From contig SLJO01000049.1 in NCBI GenBank assembly GCA_007135095.1, positions 1 to 41,049 of the forward strand: 41,049 nt of DNA, in the 5' to 3' direction. A program made the translations under genes and the position numbers. The notes under the pieces were generated by a model. That model saw only the letters and a program-made list of their open reading frames with translations. It had not been told where the DNA came from and did not search any database. This DNA is from Bacteroidales bacterium (GTDB lineage: Bacteria; Bacteroidota; Bacteroidia; Bacteroidales; PUMT01). Positions 25,503-34,111 of the stretch are shown here, one piece after another (position 1 is the stretch's first letter; each line of letters begins with the position of its first letter).

Positions 25503-26936
25503 CTAACTGGTTTGATTTTTATGGTTCCTTTTAAACAGTATAAAACTAACCACAGACAAAACTGATATCAGGGCACCCGCTGGGTAGGAAATATTCTTTC
25601 CCAATGCAAATCCCTCTGGAGCCAGAAGCAGATAGGTGGAAATTACGGCAGTCATGAAAACAGCCGGGATGAGTGTGATCCAGTAATTTTTCTTCTGAGT
25701 TACCAGGTAAACCGTAATTGTCCACAGGACAATAGTAGCAAGTGTCTGGTTGGACCATGCGAAGTAACGCCAGATCACACTGAAATCAATCTGCGTGAGG
25801 AAGTATCCGCCAATAAACAGTGGGATACTTATATACAGCCTGTTAATCACAGGACCCTGCTTTAATTTCAGGAAATCAGCTATTATCAACCGTGCGCTTC
25901 GAAATGCAGTATCACCCGAAGTGATAGGGGCGGCTACGACACCCAGCAATGCCAGGAATCCTCCAAATTTTCCCAGAAGTGAATTGGAAATTTCATTAAC
26001 TACCCAGGCAGCATTTCCCTGGTATTCGGTCATGATATTGTTTAATTCACCAATCCCGCCAAAAAAGCTCATACTTATAGTGGCCCAGATCATAGCCACA
26101 AATGCTTCAATGATCATGGCCCCGTAAAATACCCGTCGTCCATGTTTTTCGTTGACAATGCATCGCGCCATTAGGGGTGACTGGGTGGCATGAAAACCCG
26201 AAATAGCGCCGCAGGCGATGGTAATGAACAACATGGGGAAGACAGGGAATTTACCGGCTTCGGAGTGAAGATTGCGAAAGCTCGCGGCGTTAAGTTCCGG
26301 TATATGGTAGCCGTTTGCCAGCAGGGAAATAATCAGGCTGATTGCCATAAAAAAAAGGGCAAAACCAAAAAGCGGGTAAATCCGGCCAATAATCTTGTCA
26401 ATGGGAAGCATAGTTGCCAGGACAAAATAGGAGAAAACAACCCATACCCAAAATGTCATTGAAACTCCCTCAGGACTGAATCCTGCCAGAATCCTGGCAG
26501 GCCCCATGATGAAAACAGCACCAACTATTATCATTAGAAGGACTGTAAAAGCACGCATAAACTGTTTTGTGGCAGTTCCCAGATATATTCCCACTATTTC
26601 AGTTATGCTGAGGCCCTTATGCTTAACCGACAACATTCCGGAAAAATAGTCATGCACGGCCCCGGCAAAGACTGATCCCAATACAATCCACAGATAAGCA
26701 ACCGGTCCCCACATGGCTCCCGCTACAGCACCAAATATAGGCCCCAGTCCGGATATGTTCAGGAACTGGATAAGCAGAATACGCCACCAGGGCAGGGGCA
26801 TATAATCCACCCCGTCAGCCATTGTTAAAGCGGGGGTGGGACGGTCAGGATCGGCGCCAAAAACCCGTTCAATATACCTGGAGTATAATAGGTATCCGAG
26901 CAGAAGTACGATGGATGAAACAATAAGTGTAATCAT
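25503..26936 (-). CDS. cstA: CstA-family carbon-starvation transporter (short form)
   Basis: A polytopic inner-membrane protein of 477 residues with about 12 hydrophobic segments. CstA/BtsT proteins import pyruvate and have been linked to peptide uptake. The signature region NISGLGPIFGAVAGAMWGP, followed by GAVHDYFSGMLSVKHKG, is present, as are FATQSPLMAR-like and SGDTAFRSARL segments. Enterobacterial CstA has about 700 residues; this short form ends soon after the core helices. The gene converges with hppA on shared terminators. Upstream 26937-27110 shows no clear promoter box. Substrate is inferred from the family. Confidence 0.92.
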   Translation of the reverse strand: MITLIVSSIVLLLGYLLYSRYIERVFGADPDRPTPALTMADGVDYMPLPWWRILLIQFLNISGLGPIFGAVAGAMWGPVAYLWIVLGSVFAGAVHDYFSGMLSVKHKGLSITEIVGIYLGTATKQFMRAFTVLLMIIVGAVFIMGPARILAGFSPEGVSMTFWVWVVFSYFVLATMLPIDKIIGRIYPLFGFALFFMAISLIISLLANGYHIPELNAASFRNLHSEAGKFPVFPMLFITIACGAISGFHATQSPLMARCIVNEKHGRRVFYGAMIIEAFVAMIWATISMSFFGGIGELNNIMTEYQGNAAWVVNEISNSLLGKFGGFLALLGVVAAPITSGDTAFRSARLIIADFLKLKQGPVINRLYISIPLFIGGYFLTQIDFSVIWRYFAWSNQTLATIVLWTITVYLVTQKKNYWITLIPAVFMTAVISTYLLLAPEGFALGKNISYPAGALISVLSVVSFILFKRNHKNQTS

Positions 26937-27110
26937 CAGTATCAGACTGGGTTAATCCTGATTTGCAAGCAGTAAAGGCTAACCGGTTCGGTCAGGACGG
27001 TTTAAAGGGGTTAAAAGTATTAAATATGAAGCGATTTCAAAAGACTCCAAAAAAGAATATGAGAATATTTATGTAATTCTTTGAAAATGTTGGGGAAGCC
27101 GGATGATGGT

Positions 27111-27866
27111 CTATTTGCCACTGAACTCTTTCACCTCCATTTTTTCTCCGTCAAAAACCCCGTATGTAAAGTGCCAGAGCCAGTCACCCAGATTAATACA
27201 GCGGGAGGAACCGTTTTTCAGGGGAAGATCTAGAGGAATGTGGCGATGTCCGAATACAAAATAATCGAAATGTTCCTGGTCAAGCATCCGGTTGGCAAAG
27301 ATCATATGCTCTTCCTGTTCATCACCCTTGTACGGGGTAATAAGCTCCTTTGAATAACGGCTCTTATGGGACCATTTGTGTCCGAACCATATTGCGAAAT
27401 TAGGGTGAAGCCTGGCAAACAGCCATTGCAGCAACGGGCTTGTGAATATTTTTTTCAGTAGCTTGAACCCTTTGTCACTGTCATCCAGTCCGTCACCATG
27501 TGCAAGATAGAACCTCTTCCCATAAATCTCAGTTATGAGAGGGCCCTTGTGGATGATCACACCAGTTTCCCGTGGCAGATAATCAAAAGCCCAGATGTCA
27601 TGATTACCGGTAAAAAAATGGACCGGGATCCCATCGTCGGTTATTTCAGCGATCTTTCCCAATATCCTGGTGTAACCTCTCGGGACCACTTGTTTATATT
27701 CAAACCAGAAATCAAAGATATCGCCCAGCAGGTATATTTCTCCTGCATCCTTTTTGATATCCTCCAGCCACCTGGCAAACAGTTTTTCACGTGGGAGACT
27801 CTTATCCGGTCCTGACAGTCCGAAATGGGCATCGGAGGCAAAATATATTTTTTTATTCCTGCTCAC
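27111..27866 (-). CDS. lpxH: UDP-2,3-diacylglucosamine diphosphatase
   Basis: LpxH cleaves UDP-2,3-diacylglucosamine to lipid X and UMP in lipid A synthesis at the inner face of the cytoplasmic membrane. The 251-residue calcineurin-like phosphoesterase shows all metal motifs: SDAHFGL (D, H), GDIFDFWFEY (GD), GNHD, AHGDG and the terminal GHRHIP. The start is GTG at 27866, confirmed by the family N-terminus (KIYFASDAH) and by the 5-base gap to the preceding stop; the gene is probably translationally coupled to the lipoprotein gene upstream. It agrees with a Gram-negative LPS-bearing organism. Confidence 0.92.
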   Translation of the reverse strand: MSRNKKIYFASDAHFGLSGPDKSLPREKLFARWLEDIKKDAGEIYLLGDIFDFWFEYKQVVPRGYTRILGKIAEITDDGIPVHFFTGNHDIWAFDYLPRETGVIIHKGPLITEIYGKRFYLAHGDGLDDSDKGFKLLKKIFTSPLLQWLFARLHPNFAIWFGHKWSHKSRYSKELITPYKGDEQEEHMIFANRMLDQEHFDYFVFGHRHIPLDLPLKNGSSRCINLGDWLWHFTYGVFDGEKMEVKEFSGK

Positions 27867-27871
27867 TGCTA

Positions 27872-29035
27872 TTAATCAAGCGCCCGTGACAGCCTTCGCC
27901 GTAGTTCCGGGACGGATATGTTTGTTGCAATAATGCCGGCATCGCGGTTTATAAGGTAATTGGAAGGGATCTGCTGTACATTGTATGTCCGGGCAGCAGC
28001 GAAATTTTCCTGATCAAGCTCTGCCACATGTATCCACGGTAGCTCATAAAAGCGTATGCTGTTGAGCCATTCCTGACGGTCTCTTTCCAGGGATACCTGG
28101 TATACCTGGAAACCTTTGCCATGATAAGCCCTGTATATCGGGATCAGTTCGCGGCTGTATTGCACGCTTGTCTGGTCAAGCGATGATCCGAAAAGAACCA
28201 GAATGTACCTTTGGGGCAATGAATGTAACCGGACGGTATCACCTTCTGTCCCGGGCAAAATAATATCGGGGTAGTTAGTAGTCACATCGCCGGTTTGTTC
28301 GGCCATAGCCGCAAGTCTGAAAAGCTCGTACTGTCTTTCCTGGTTCTCCGCATCTGCAGCAAGTGCCCTGACATGAGGAGAGGAAGGATATTTTTTCTTA
28401 AGGGATTCGGCAACGATCTTCAAATACTGTATATCGCGTGTTTCATTGAGCACATAATTCTCATCGTCAATCTGCTGGTAGAGCGCTGTTATGGCAGCGA
28501 GTGATTCAATATTATCAAGTATGAAGGCGATGGAGAACTTACGATGGTCGCCGATAATTTTCTCAAGCTCCTGGTTGATCCTGATCTCTTCTGCTTCAAA
28601 ACCGGGACCTTCTTCCATGGCCAGAAATTCGGTGATAAGAGCGTCTATTTGCCTTTTTGTGCGGACAAGGCGGTCGTTTAGTTTTTTTAATAATTCCGAT
28701 CCTTCCGATCCGGAAACGTGATATGTGCCGGCAAGGTTGGAAGCGGAAGCCTCAATAGTCATTCTCTCTCCCGGCTCGGTTAGCAGTGTGATGAAATTAT
28801 TGCTGTCAAGCCTCAGCCGGTAAAAAGCGGGTTCTGAAATTTTTCCTGAAAAGGAGAATCTGTTCCCGGACCTGATTCTTGCAGAATCCGCTGTCACAGG
28901 ACCTCCTACCTCCAGTTTTTCGAGGTAAATAATTTTATCCTTTCCATTTTCCAACTCACCGTTTATGCGGAATTTTTCAGATTTCCCACAGGAAAACAGC
29001 AAGAGAAAGGGCAATATATATAATAAATGTTTCAT
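27872..29035 (-). CDS. DUF4369/thioredoxin-like lipoprotein lacking the CxxC active site
   Basis: A 387-residue lipoprotein with a signal peptide ending FLLLFSCGK (lipobox, Cys about 16). Residues 20-115 are a DUF4369 beta-domain, 115-230 helical, and 250-387 a thioredoxin fold. The fold is recognisable by YILVLFGSS and the cis-Pro loop QQIPSNYL, but the position of CGPC in its neighbour reads D287-Q-T-S290, so both cysteines are gone and it cannot act as an oxidoreductase by the normal mechanism. It is a tandem paralogue of the next gene upstream (36-base gap) and directly precedes lpxH. A structural, binding or regulatory role is likely. Confidence 0.86.
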   Translation of the reverse strand: MKHLLYILPFLLLFSCGKSEKFRINGELENGKDKIIYLEKLEVGGPVTADSARIRSGNRFSFSGKISEPAFYRLRLDSNNFITLLTEPGERMTIEASASNLAGTYHVSGSEGSELLKKLNDRLVRTKRQIDALITEFLAMEEGPGFEAEEIRINQELEKIIGDHRKFSIAFILDNIESLAAITALYQQIDDENYVLNETRDIQYLKIVAESLKKKYPSSPHVRALAADAENQERQYELFRLAAMAEQTGDVTTNYPDIILPGTEGDTVRLHSLPQRYILVLFGSSLDQTSVQYSRELIPIYRAYHGKGFQVYQVSLERDRQEWLNSIRFYELPWIHVAELDQENFAAARTYNVQQIPSNYLINRDAGIIATNISVPELRRRLSRALD

Positions 29036-29071
29036 TTTTTGAGATTATAGGGTTTCTGGATAAAATGATCT

Positions 29072-30280
29072 TTAGTTCAACAGTTCTTCAAGCTTGTTTC
29101 CCAGGGCAGCACCCCGAAGGTTTCTTTCAACTATTCTGCCTTCAGGATCAAGGAGGAAGTTTGCCGGTATACCTGTGATGTTAAACATGGGTACCACTAC
29201 CGAACTCCAGAACTGAAGGTCGCTCACGTGTGTCCACTGATCAAGACCATCTTCTTCGATTCCCCTTATCCAGGCTTCCCTGGTGCGGTCCAGGGAAACC
29301 TGATAAATATCAAAACCTTTATGGTGGTATTTATTGTAGCTGTCAACAAGATACGGATTCTCTTCACGGCAGGGGCCGCACCAGGCAGCCCAGAAATCAA
29401 GAAGTATGTAATTACCCCTGAAGGATGAAAGGCTGACAGTGTCGCCCTGAGGAGTTGGAAGAGATATTTCCGGGGCTTCTGTTCCGGCTATGAGCAGGTT
29501 CTCCCTCTGCTCCCTGATGCCCAACTGCCTCTTCATCTCGCCCACATTCTCATTAAGGGTCAGGGTATAGTCAAGATCGGGATATTTTCCAATGAGCACC
29601 GAATCTACCAGTGCATAATATTTGAAGTCCTCTTCCCGGCTTAAAACGAAATTATTGGGGTCAGTCTGCTGATAGAGTGCCATAAGGCTGGCCAGAGATC
29701 CGGGATTGCTATTAATGAAATCAATCGTAAATTGTCTTTGCTCTTCAGTTATTTCTTCATAACGTTCCCTTGTCTCATTCCTCAGTCCGTCAATATCAGT
29801 ATCTTCCTGACCAAGCCTGTTGCGATATCGCCTGCTCAGGGAATCAAGAGACATTAATGTCGAGTGCATCCTGCTGTTGAGTTCGGCTGCCAGCCTTGAT
29901 TCAGCTGAACCCGTTATTACTGCGGTTCCCTGAAGATTATTCAGGTCTGCTTTGATTTCTATATCTTCACCGGGGGAAACGATAAGAGTAAGATAATTAA
30001 TCTGGGTTTTTCTTAATGACATAAACTTTACCTGGTCTATTTCCCCCTGAAAACTGAATTCGCCATTATCTCCAACCATAACTGAATCAAGGGGAATGAG
30101 TTCATAGGTACCCATTTCATACAAAAGCAGTTTTGACCCGTCAGCATTTTCAAGATTTCCCCTTATGGTGAAATTTCTGTCAGGCTCTGAACATGAAAAA
30201 AATGAAAATATCAATAGTGCCAGGGCAAACTTTAGAGTGGTTAGCGGAGTAAATACATTAGTGTTCCTTTGAAGACCCAT
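29072..30280 (-). CDS. TlpA-type thiol-disulfide lipoprotein with DUF4369 domain
   Basis: A 402-residue periplasm-facing lipoprotein. The signal peptide ends in LLIFSFFSCSE (Cys about residue 30). A DUF4369 domain (35-130), a helical middle (135-260) and a TlpA/ResA-like thioredoxin domain (270-402) follow. The active site W300-C-G-P-C304 is intact, and the cis-Pro loop is TGIPANFLL. These proteins reduce or isomerise disulfides of exported proteins. The domain order equals that of the downstream paralogue, which lost both cysteines. A weak promoter-like TATCTTCG lies at 30320-30327 on the minus strand. Confidence 0.9.
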   Translation of the reverse strand: MGLQRNTNVFTPLTTLKFALALLIFSFFSCSEPDRNFTIRGNLENADGSKLLLYEMGTYELIPLDSVMVGDNGEFSFQGEIDQVKFMSLRKTQINYLTLIVSPGEDIEIKADLNNLQGTAVITGSAESRLAAELNSRMHSTLMSLDSLSRRYRNRLGQEDTDIDGLRNETRERYEEITEEQRQFTIDFINSNPGSLASLMALYQQTDPNNFVLSREEDFKYYALVDSVLIGKYPDLDYTLTLNENVGEMKRQLGIREQRENLLIAGTEAPEISLPTPQGDTVSLSSFRGNYILLDFWAAWCGPCREENPYLVDSYNKYHHKGFDIYQVSLDRTREAWIRGIEEDGLDQWTHVSDLQFWSSVVVPMFNITGIPANFLLDPEGRIVERNLRGAALGNKLEELLN

Positions 30281-30634
30281 AATGATTTATTTGACGTATT
30301 ATAAATGAATTTGATTTCGCGAAGATAACTATTTTTATCTACCCCTAAATACAGTCAGTATTCGTGATTCATTGGGCAAACATTTATCTATAATGCTTGT
30401 TTATACATTTTTATTGTACAGGTTTTGCGATATTTTATTATTGGCGTTATCACGTTATACGATAATTTTTAGTATTTTTGATATAAGGCTGTTTTCGGAT
30501 TTTTGATAAAAATCTTTATTACCACGGGATTTACTTTAATTGCGGAACTGATGATTATCAAACGGGTAAAGCCCGGTAATAGCCTCACTGATACAAATCA
30601 ATAAAAGCCAGTATATAAAATTCCTTTAGATGTT
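30281..30634. other. Upstream part of the divergent spacer before the glycogen operon
   Basis: No gene is visible. On the minus strand TATCTTCG (30320-30327) is a one-mismatch -7 box for the TlpA gene. On the plus strand there is a TATTTTTG box (30473-30480), then an AT-rich hairpin GATTTTT-gat-AAAAATC (30498-30514) and a small hairpin CGGG-taaag-CCCG (30563-30575). These would be part of a leader of nearly 370 bases for the debranching-enzyme gene. Confidence 0.5.
30473..30480 (+). promoter_or_regulatory. Candidate -7 box for the glycogen operon and its leader
   Basis: TATTTTTG matches TAnnTTTG. No TTTG is present at the usual -33 distance (a TTG lies 29 bases upstream). If used, transcription would start near 30487. 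Confidence 0.35.
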
Positions 30635-30809
30635 CACTGCCTTTAAAATCCGGAGGTCGGGTTGGCCAATAACGGGGCCGGCAAAATAACATGGACAAAC
30701 CATGGAGGTTTGACCTGCGGTCGATCTCACGGCAGTGTATTTCGCTTTTGGCAAAAAAAGGCTGATGTGACATTCATGAGAGTGAAATACTGGATATGAA
30801 TGCCATACC
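30635..30809 (+). ncRNA. Candidate structured RNA / leader element of the glycogen operon
   Basis: Several helices can be drawn by hand. P0: CACTGCC (30635-30641) with GGCAGTG (30731-30737). P1: 30650-30658 with 30712-30720, 8 of 9 pairs. P2: GTTGGCC (30661-30667) with GGCCGGC (30676-30682), two G-U pairs. P3: CATGG (30690-30694) with CCATG (30700-30704). P4: 14 pairs, 30737-30750 with 30777-30790, four of them G-U. P5: 30792-30809, with one bulge. P1-P2-P3 form a three-way junction inside P0. An alternative helix CAAACC (30696-30701) with GGTTTG (30707-30712) excludes P3 and the end of P1. The G-U pairs would be A-C mismatches on the other strand, so plus-strand transcription is favoured. 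The element ends 45 bases before the GH133 ATG. It matches no riboswitch consensus I know. Confidence 0.5.
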
Positions 30810-30854
30810 TTAGTAAATAATTGAATATATGTCTGATAACCATAATTTATTCTC

Positions 30855-32804
30855 ATGAACTTCCTGAATTTTGACAAGACGAAACTTATCAATCTCTCCT
30901 ATTCCCTGAACCGGGAACTAATCAGGTCTAACCATGCAGGTTCATATGCCTGTACATCTGTAATTTCGGCCAATACAAGGAAATATCACGGACTGCTTGT
31001 ATGTCCGCTGGAATATCTTGACGGGGGTTATCATGTTCTTTTATCAGGTTTGCATGAAACCATCATACAACGGGATAAAGAGTTTAATCTGGGTATGCAC
31101 AAGTATGCCGGCGATCACTACAATCCTCGTGGACACAAGTATCTGATGGATTTTGAATCAGCCCCGGTTTCCAGACTGATATACCAGGTCGGAGAGGTCA
31201 TTCTTTCCAGGGAAAATTTGCTGGCTCAGAATGAGGAGGGTATTCTTATCCGGTATACCCTTGTTGACGCTGATTCACCTACGATAGTCAGGTTCAGGCC
31301 TTTCCTTGCATTCAGGAATATTCATGCACTCAGTAAAGCAAACAATGACGTAATCAGCAAGACCCTTTCAATAAACAACGGGATTAAGACCAGGATGTAC
31401 AATGGGTATCCTTTTCTTTACATGCAGTTTTCAAAGAAGAATGAATTTACTCCGGAGCATAGCTGGAATTATAATATAGAATATTTCCAGGAGCAAAAAA
31501 GGGGCTACGACTACAAAGAGGACCTTTATATGCCGGGCTGGTTCGAATTACCCTTAAAAAAGGGGGAGTCCGTTGTTTTTTCGGCAGCTACCAGGGAAAT
31601 GGATCCACGAAACCTGAAACGGAAATTTAAAACTGAAATAAGCAAAAGGATTCCCCGGAATACTTTTCACAATTCCCTTCTTAATGCTTCCCAGCAATTC
31701 ATTGTCAAAAAAGAAAAGAAAACCACGGTCATGTCAGGGTTTCCCTGGCACAGGCCAAGTTTGCGGATAACCTTCGGAGCGCTTCCGGGTCTTACCCTTT
31801 CCCCGGGAGATTTGAACACATTCAAATCTGTTCTTGACCATGGACTATCAGCGATGCAAAAATCATTAAATGCTGCTGCACTTAAGTCGCAGAGACATTT
31901 GTTCAGGGGTATAGATGAGCCCCTCTGGTTCATATGGGCACTCCAGCAGTATGATCATCATCTCGCTGATAATTCGCAAATCTGGAGAAACTATGGCAAC
32001 AAGGTAAAGAAAATTCTCGGTTCTCTCCGGGAAGGTTTAGGGGAGGTTGTGTCAATGCATGAAAACGGGCTTTTGTATTGCAGCGAACCAGATATTCCAC
32101 TGACATGGATGGATTGTGTGGTTGACGGCAAACAGGTCACTCCGCGCTGGGGATATATTGTCGAAGTTAATGCACTGTGGTATAATGCAGTGATGTTTTC
32201 CCTCAAACTTGCGCGGGGAGCAGGCGACAGGACATTTGTCACACAATGGGACGAGGTGCCCTCCAAAATCTCCGGATCATTTACACATATTTTCTGGAAT
32301 TCTGAGAAAGGGTATTTTGCAGATCATGTAAGGGATGACCTTACAGACTGGTCGGTAAGGCCGAATCAGGTACTGGTTGCATCCATGCCCTACAGTCCCG
32401 TAGATAATGACCTGAAGCAAAGGATGCTAGAGGTGGTTGCAAGTGAACTTCTGACCCCAAAGGGGCTCCGGACCCTGGCTCCCAAGAATCCGGCCTATAA
32501 AGGTATCTATGAAGGAGACCAGTCAGCACGTGATTCAGCCGCTCATCAGGGAACGGTTTACCCCTGGCTTCTCGGACATTATGCAGAAGCTTACCTCAGA
32601 TTGTACCGTAAATCCGGGGTAGATAATATAAGCAGGCTTTTCTACGGATTTCAGGAGGATCTGGAAGTGCATGGAATAGGCACTATTTCCGAGTTGTATG
32701 ACGGGAATCCTCCACATTATCCGGATGGAGCGATTTCATACGCATGGAGTGTTGCCGAACTTCTCAGGATGGAGCAATTAATTTTATACTATAAAAATAC
32801 ATAG
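30855..32804 (+). CDS. Glycogen debranching enzyme (amylo-alpha-1,6-glucosidase, GH133-like)
   Basis: A cytoplasmic enzyme of 649 residues that hydrolyses alpha-1,6 branches of glycogen. The N-terminal bacterial GDE domain (about 1-280) has GSYACTSVISANTRKYHGLLV. The C-terminal (alpha/alpha)6 barrel (about 310-649) shows DEPLWFIWALQQY, the DCVVDGKQVTPRWGYIVEVNALWYNA region with candidate catalytic acids, GIYEGDQSARDSAAHQGTVYPWLLG and the terminal GAISYAWSVAELLR. It is the first gene of the glycogen operon, with the glycosyltransferase 3 bases downstream and a structured leader upstream. The ATG at 30855 is the family start (MNFLNFDKTKLINL). Confidence 0.92.
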   Translation: MNFLNFDKTKLINLSYSLNRELIRSNHAGSYACTSVISANTRKYHGLLVCPLEYLDGGYHVLLSGLHETIIQRDKEFNLGMHKYAGDHYNPRGHKYLMDFESAPVSRLIYQVGEVILSRENLLAQNEEGILIRYTLVDADSPTIVRFRPFLAFRNIHALSKANNDVISKTLSINNGIKTRMYNGYPFLYMQFSKKNEFTPEHSWNYNIEYFQEQKRGYDYKEDLYMPGWFELPLKKGESVVFSAATREMDPRNLKRKFKTEISKRIPRNTFHNSLLNASQQFIVKKEKKTTVMSGFPWHRPSLRITFGALPGLTLSPGDLNTFKSVLDHGLSAMQKSLNAAALKSQRHLFRGIDEPLWFIWALQQYDHHLADNSQIWRNYGNKVKKILGSLREGLGEVVSMHENGLLYCSEPDIPLTWMDCVVDGKQVTPRWGYIVEVNALWYNAVMFSLKLARGAGDRTFVTQWDEVPSKISGSFTHIFWNSEKGYFADHVRDDLTDWSVRPNQVLVASMPYSPVDNDLKQRMLEVVASELLTPKGLRTLAPKNPAYKGIYEGDQSARDSAAHQGTVYPWLLGHYAEAYLRLYRKSGVDNISRLFYGFQEDLEVHGIGTISELYDGNPPHYPDGAISYAWSVAELLRMEQLILYYKNT

Positions 32805-32807
32805 TTA

Positions 32808-34097
32808 ATGAGGGTATTGATGTTTGGGTGGGAATTCCCGCCTCACATAAGCGGGGGACTGGGTACGGCCTGCCATGGACTTACAAAGGGCATGGCGCAT
32901 ATCCCGGAACTGGACGTGATATTTGTTGTGCCAAAAGCCTGGGGTGACGAAGATCAGTCCACTATCCAGCTCCTGGCCGCCGAAAACTTCCCGGTCCGGA
33001 AAAAATCTGTTGAGATGCGGGGCTTTTTAAAGGAAATGACATTTTTAGAGATTCATTCCCGTATCATGCCCTATATGTCACCGGAGGAATATGAGAAAAT
33101 TGACAAAAAGAGGCATTCAGGCAGCAGCATATATTTTAATACCGAACTGATAGGCAAACTTAAATTTACCGGTAAATATGGTCCCGACCTTTTTCAGGAG
33201 ATAGCTAATTATGCCCTGATAGCCGGCGTCATTGCCGAAGACCTTTCATTCGACATCATCCATGCACATGACTGGCTTGCTTACCCTGCGGGCATAGCTG
33301 CAAAGGAAGCTTCAGGCAAGCCACTGGTGATACATGTTCATGCTACCGATTTTGATCGCAGCGGGGGAAGCGTTAACCCCGCAGTTTTTGAAATAGAGAG
33401 ACGGGGAATGGAAATTGCAGATAAAATAATTGCTGTAAGCAATCTGACCAGGAGAACCATTATTGAGAAGTACGGTATCGATCCATCGAGGGTAGTGACC
33501 GTTTACAATGCCGTTGAACCCTCCCGGCTAATGGACGACTTGAAATTCCGTAAGAAGGGGAACGATAAAATTGTAACATTTCTCGGAAGGATCACCATGC
33601 AGAAGGGCCCTGAATACTTTATAGAAGCAGCAAATAAAGTCCTCAAAAAATCCAGTAACGTGCGCTTTGTTATGGCCGGCAGTGGCGATATGTTCCCACG
33701 AATGATAAAGCATGCCGCCAGGCTTGGGATAACCGATAAATTTCATTTTACCGGTTTCCTGAAAGGACCGGATGTTCATCAGATGTTTTTAATGAGCGAC
33801 CTCTATGTGATGCCTTCGGTTTCCGAGCCATTTGGCATATCACCTCTTGAAGCAATGCAGTCGAATGTGCCGGTTATTATTTCTCATCAGTCAGGGGTTT
33901 CTGAAATACTTAAACACGCGATTAAAATTGATTTCTGGGATATTGATGCAATGGCTGATGCCATCTATGGCATACTGCATTATGGTGCCCTCTCAGAAAT
34001 GTTCAAAAAATACGGCAAATCCGAAGTAGCCAACCTGAAATGGGAAACTTCTGCTTTGCTTGTAAAGGAGATATACGACGAAGTACTTTGTCAATAA
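32808..34097 (+). CDS. Glycogen-synthase-like glycosyltransferase (GT4/GT5 type)
   Basis: A GT-B glycosyltransferase of 429 residues. The N-terminus MRVLMFGWEFPPHISGGLG has the glycine loop that replaces KTGGL of bacterial GlgA. IIHAHDWLAYPAG is typical for starch/glycogen synthases, and the C-terminal donor site is EPFGISPLEAMQSNVPVI. It starts 3 bases after the debranching enzyme and ends 14 bases before the GH57 gene, so it belongs to the operon. It could initiate or extend an alpha-glucan, or work with the separate GT3 synthase domain encoded downstream. Donor sugar is not deducible. Confidence 0.87.
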   Translation: MRVLMFGWEFPPHISGGLGTACHGLTKGMAHIPELDVIFVVPKAWGDEDQSTIQLLAAENFPVRKKSVEMRGFLKEMTFLEIHSRIMPYMSPEEYEKIDKKRHSGSSIYFNTELIGKLKFTGKYGPDLFQEIANYALIAGVIAEDLSFDIIHAHDWLAYPAGIAAKEASGKPLVIHVHATDFDRSGGSVNPAVFEIERRGMEIADKIIAVSNLTRRTIIEKYGIDPSRVVTVYNAVEPSRLMDDLKFRKKGNDKIVTFLGRITMQKGPEYFIEAANKVLKKSSNVRFVMAGSGDMFPRMIKHAARLGITDKFHFTGFLKGPDVHQMFLMSDLYVMPSVSEPFGISPLEAMQSNVPVIISHQSGVSEILKHAIKIDFWDIDAMADAIYGILHYGALSEMFKKYGKSEVANLKWETSALLVKEIYDEVLCQ

Positions 34098-34111
34098 AAA
34101 AGGAACTTATT

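Noticed and set aside
30784-30812. Resemblance of CTGGATATGAATGCCA to the TPP riboswitch
   Set aside because: The CUGAGA and ACCUGAUCUGG parts are absent and the downstream genes are not thiamine-related.
30585-30892. Short minus-strand open frames in the glycogen leader
   Set aside because: Two overlapping frames across the structured element with no start context; they look like by-products of the RNA-like sequence.
34040-34111. Extended N-terminus of the GH57 gene
   Set aside because: The extension overlaps the preceding gene in another frame; the GH57 fold begins at MKTICLYFQVHQP.
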